In this document: in pieces, positions 37,242 to 39,643 of the stretch | Layout of the letters: each line of letters begins with the position of its first letter | How positions within the stretch are numbered: the stretch's first letter is position 1 | NCBI GenBank assembly: GCA_012735435.1 | Contig: JAAYHH010000038.1 | Coordinates: forward strand, 1 to 39,643 | Origin: Bacillota bacterium | GTDB taxonomy: Bacteria; Bacillota; Limnochordia; DTU087 | DNA length: 39,643 nt | Direction of reading: 5' to 3' | The notes under the pieces: generated by a model | What the model was told of the DNA's origin: nothing | Database searches by the model: none | The model's input: the letters and a program-made list of their open reading frames with translations, nothing else | Program-made: the position numbers and the translations under genes

Positions 37242-38603
37242 TTATCTGTCATGCTGTTCTTTTTCCTTAAACCCGCTGGCTCCTTCATTCCCCCGGCAGG
37301 CGGGCCACCTTTCCTTTAGCTTTCCCTCAAACCCCTCGTTGGAGGGCTCGTAGAACCTTGCACCTTTGATTTCATCGGGCAAGTACTGCTGCTCCACCCA
37401 GTGATGGGGAAAATCGTGGGGATAGAGATAGCCAATGCCGTGGCCTAGCACCTCTGCCCCGGCATAATGGGCATCCCGGATGTGCTTTGGAGGCGGCAGG
37501 TTGCCGGTCTTTTCCACCATCTCATAAGCCCTGGCGATCCCCATATAGGCAGAGTTGCTCTTAGGCGCAGTAGCTAAATACACTGCAGCCTGGGAGAGGA
37601 TAATCTTGGCCTCCGGCATCCCCACCCGTTCCGAGGCCTGGGCTGCAGCATTGGCCACCACCAATGCCTGGGGATCCGCCATCCCTATATCCTCAGCTGC
37701 TGATATCACCAGCCGCCTGGCGATAAAGCGAAAATCTTCTCCTCCCATCAGCATCCTAGCCATCCAGTACAAAGCTGCCTGGGGATCGGAACCCCTGATG
37801 CTTTTGATCAGGCAGGAGGCCATGTCATAATGGGCATCACCGGCTCGATCATAGCCGATGATCCTGGTCTGCAGAACCTCCTCGAGAAGGCTGCGGTCGA
37901 TGGTCCGCATCCCCTCATTATCTGGCTCAGCCATCTGGACCGCCAGCTCCAGGCTGTTTAGGGCAACCCTGGCATCACCATCGGCAGCTTCCGCCAGGTA
38001 TGCCAGCTCATTTTCATCTAGCCGAATTCGGTATTTTCCCAAACCCCGGACTTCATCGGCCAATGCCCGCCGCAAAATCCGCATGATGCTTTCCGTCGAC
38101 AGAGGTTCCAGCTGCACCACCCGGGAACGGGACAAAAGGGCTCTGTTGATTGTAAAAAAGGGGTTTTCGGTTGTTGCCCCAATAAGTACCAAAAGCCCTT
38201 CTTCCACAAAGGGCAGAAGGGCATCCTGCTGTGCTTTGTTGAAACGATGGATTTCATCTAAAAACAGCTTTGTACCCTGGCCGTAGAGCCGGAGCCGCTC
38301 TTCTGCCTCCTCAACAACCGTCCTGATGTCCTTGACAGTTGCCATTACGGCATTCAGCCGGACAAAGTAGGACTTGGTCATATTGGCAATCACCGAGGCC
38401 AGGGCAGTTTTCCCGGTCCCGGGAGGCCCATATAAAATCAAGGACTGGAGCTGATCCCGGATAATGGCCCGGCGAAGGAAGCTCCCGGGCCCCAGGATCT
38501 TCTCCTGCCCTTCAAATTCCTCTAAAGTACGGGGCCGCATCCGCACAGCCAGGGGAGCCCGCTGCCTTTGCACTTCCCTGCTTGCATGTTCAAAAAGATC
38601 CAA
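37242..38603 (-). CDS. rarA: Replication-associated recombination protein A (RarA/MgsA AAA ATPase)
   Basis: LAVRMRPRTLEEFEGQEKILGPGSFLRRAI; LYGPPGTGKTALASVIA; LFLDEIHRFNKAQQDALLPFVEEGLLVLIGATTENPFF. Confidence 0.96.
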   Translation of the reverse strand: MDLFEHASREVQRQRAPLAVRMRPRTLEEFEGQEKILGPGSFLRRAIIRDQLQSLILYGPPGTGKTALASVIANMTKSYFVRLNAVMATVKDIRTVVEEAEERLRLYGQGTKLFLDEIHRFNKAQQDALLPFVEEGLLVLIGATTENPFFTINRALLSRSRVVQLEPLSTESIMRILRRALADEVRGLGKYRIRLDENELAYLAEAADGDARVALNSLELAVQMAEPDNEGMRTIDRSLLEEVLQTRIIGYDRAGDAHYDMASCLIKSIRGSDPQAALYWMARMLMGGEDFRFIARRLVISAAEDIGMADPQALVVANAAAQASERVGMPEAKIILSQAAVYLATAPKSNSAYMGIARAYEMVEKTGNLPPPKHIRDAHYAGAEVLGHGIGYLYPHDFPHHWVEQQYLPDEIKGARFYEPSNEGFEGKLKERWPACRGNEGASGFKEKEQHDR

Positions 38604-38624
38604 TCTTCTTCCTCCCCTCTGCCG

Positions 38625-39374
38625 CTATGGCCGATCTGAATGGACTGAACCCCGTTCCAAAAGGTCTTTAACAACTACACCCGCTGCAATCAGCCCGGCT
38701 ACCGGCGGGACAAAGGCGATGCTGCCTGGAGGCTTTCTGCCCGCTGGCAAGTCTCCTTCATCATTACCGGCATCCTGCGGGGGTTCATGGGGAAGCTCAG
38801 GGGAAAAGACCACCTTTACTCCCTTGGTTATGCCCAAATCCCGCAGACCCTTCCTTACCACCCTGGCCAGGGGATCGTTGTAGGTTTCAGAGATATCTAC
38901 AACCTGAAAGGCTGCAGGGTTCAGTTTCCTGCCGGCACCCATGACAGAAATTATGGGAATGCCCCGGGATAGACACCCGCTGATCAGTCCGATCTTGGAG
39001 CGAACCGAGTCAATGGCATCGATGACATAGTCAAAACCTTCACCTAAGAACTCATCTTCCCGCTCAGGCTCAAAAAACTCACGCCTCACTACAACCCGGC
39101 AGTCGGGATTGATGTCACTGATCCTTGCCTCCATTACATCAACCTTATACATCCCTACGGTGCTGGAGAGGGCATGGAGCTGCCGGTTAATATTGGTCAC
39201 ATCGATGCGGTCAAAATCCACCAAAGTCAGGGAACCGATCCCCGACCTGGCCAAGGCCTCTGCTGCAAAAGACCCCACTCCTCCGATACCGAAAACCGCG
39301 ACCTTAGCAGCTGCCAAGGCCATGAGACCCTGTTTTCCAATCAAGAGCTCTGTCCGAGCAAATTTATGCGGCAT
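38625..39374 (-). CDS. tcdA: tRNA threonylcarbamoyladenosine dehydratase (TcdA/YrvM, ThiF-like E1 fold)
   Basis: KFARTELLIGKQGLMALAAAKVAVFGIGGVGSFAAEALARSGIGSLTLVDFDRIDVTNINRQLHAL. Start MPHKFARTE at 39374, not 39458. Confidence 0.93.
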   Translation of the reverse strand: MPHKFARTELLIGKQGLMALAAAKVAVFGIGGVGSFAAEALARSGIGSLTLVDFDRIDVTNINRQLHALSSTVGMYKVDVMEARISDINPDCRVVVRREFFEPEREDEFLGEGFDYVIDAIDSVRSKIGLISGCLSRGIPIISVMGAGRKLNPAAFQVVDISETYNDPLARVVRKGLRDLGITKGVKVVFSPELPHEPPQDAGNDEGDLPAGRKPPGSIAFVPPVAGLIAAGVVVKDLLERGSVHSDRP

Positions 39375-39416
39375 CTTTATCCAGCATCCTTTGCTAGATC
39401 TTTCGTAAATATAGAT

Positions 39417-39469
39417 AAGGCTAGGCTTTCCACCCGCCAGAATACCTGACCGATGCAAACCCTAGCCTT
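39417..39469 (-). repeat. Stem with perfect 9-bp arms and 35-nt interior between 6S RNA and tcdA
   Basis: aaggctagg(39417-39425) ... cctagcctt(39461-39469), perfect inverted repeat. Confidence 0.75.
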
Positions 39470-39479
39470 GAAAACCCCA

Positions 39480-39643
39480 CCATGCCGCTATTTTCCTGAC
39501 CGTTAATGAACCTGCTCTTGGCAGGTGGGTGCCCTCCTGATTGCTTTGTGTGTCCTCCCGCAGAGGCTTACACGCCACAACCAGAGTCCAGGCTCCCTAT
39601 GTTATGGTGTTGGCTCATAACATAGTCAGATTGACCACGCACA
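39480..39643 (-). ncRNA. ssrS: 6S RNA (5' end outside the window)
   Basis: Minus strand ...CATAACATAGGGAGCCTGGACTCTGGTTGTGGCGTGTAAGCCTCTGCGGGAGGACACACAAAGCAATCAGGAGGGCACCCACCTGCCAAGAGCAGGTTC...: long rod-like fold with GTGT/ACAC, CCTC/GAGG, TGGTTG/CAATCA and the terminal ACCTGC/GCAGGT hairpin. Located upstream of tcdA, as bsrA is in B. subtilis. 3' boundary approximate. Confidence 0.82.

Noticed and set aside
371-39449. Numerous plus-strand ORFs (e.g. 2152-2574, 4475-5161, 6504-7076, 31013-31519) and alternate-frame minus-strand ORFs
   Set aside because: They lie antisense to or out of frame with well-recognised minus-strand genes and show no family motifs; typical shadow ORFs in GC-rich coding DNA.
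1-39643. CRISPR array, transposon, tRNA or rRNA gene
   Set aside because: No regularly spaced repeats, transposase motifs, or tRNA/rRNA signatures seen on reading either strand.

Overview
This is a 39.6-kb chromosomal window from an endospore-forming Firmicute, probably Clostridia-like (inferred from gene content). Every confidently called gene lies on the minus strand. Read 5'->3' on that strand (right to left in coordinates), the order is: partial 6S RNA - tcdA - rarA - iscR/Rrf2 - iscS - iscU/nifU - mnmA - small YtxH-like protein - AI-2E-type permease - alaS - ireB - baseplate-J-like membrane protein - Fe-S aldo/keto reductase - ruvX - DUF1292 - mltG - U32 peptidase - sigK - yqeG - tldD - tldE - aroC - aroKB fusion - aroQ - M24 peptidase - efp - CD1247-type zinc-ribbon protein - spoIIIAA..AH - accB - accC - Asp23/amaP/DUF2273 - nusB - TsaD/M22 paralogue - unlisted 52-aa membrane ORF - xseA - xseB - ispA - start of a structured noncoding region. 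Most of the window is conserved housekeeping and sporulation synteny. No CRISPR array, mobile element, tRNA or rRNA was recognised. The most notable items are: (1) a strong promoter and structured transcript start downstream of ispA, where OLE RNA occurs in other Firmicutes, cut by the window edge; (2) a 6S RNA upstream of tcdA, also cut by the edge; (3) a 53-nt element with perfect 9-bp arms between 6S and tcdA; (4) a missed 52-aa membrane protein with its own SD and terminator-like hairpin; (5) a TsaD-like paralogue beside nusB; (6) an inverted repeat at the spoIIIA leader; (7) a SigK/SigE-like promoter at sigK; and (8) a promoter showing that the listed iscR start is too long. Homology calls come from recognising motifs by eye. 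No database search was run.
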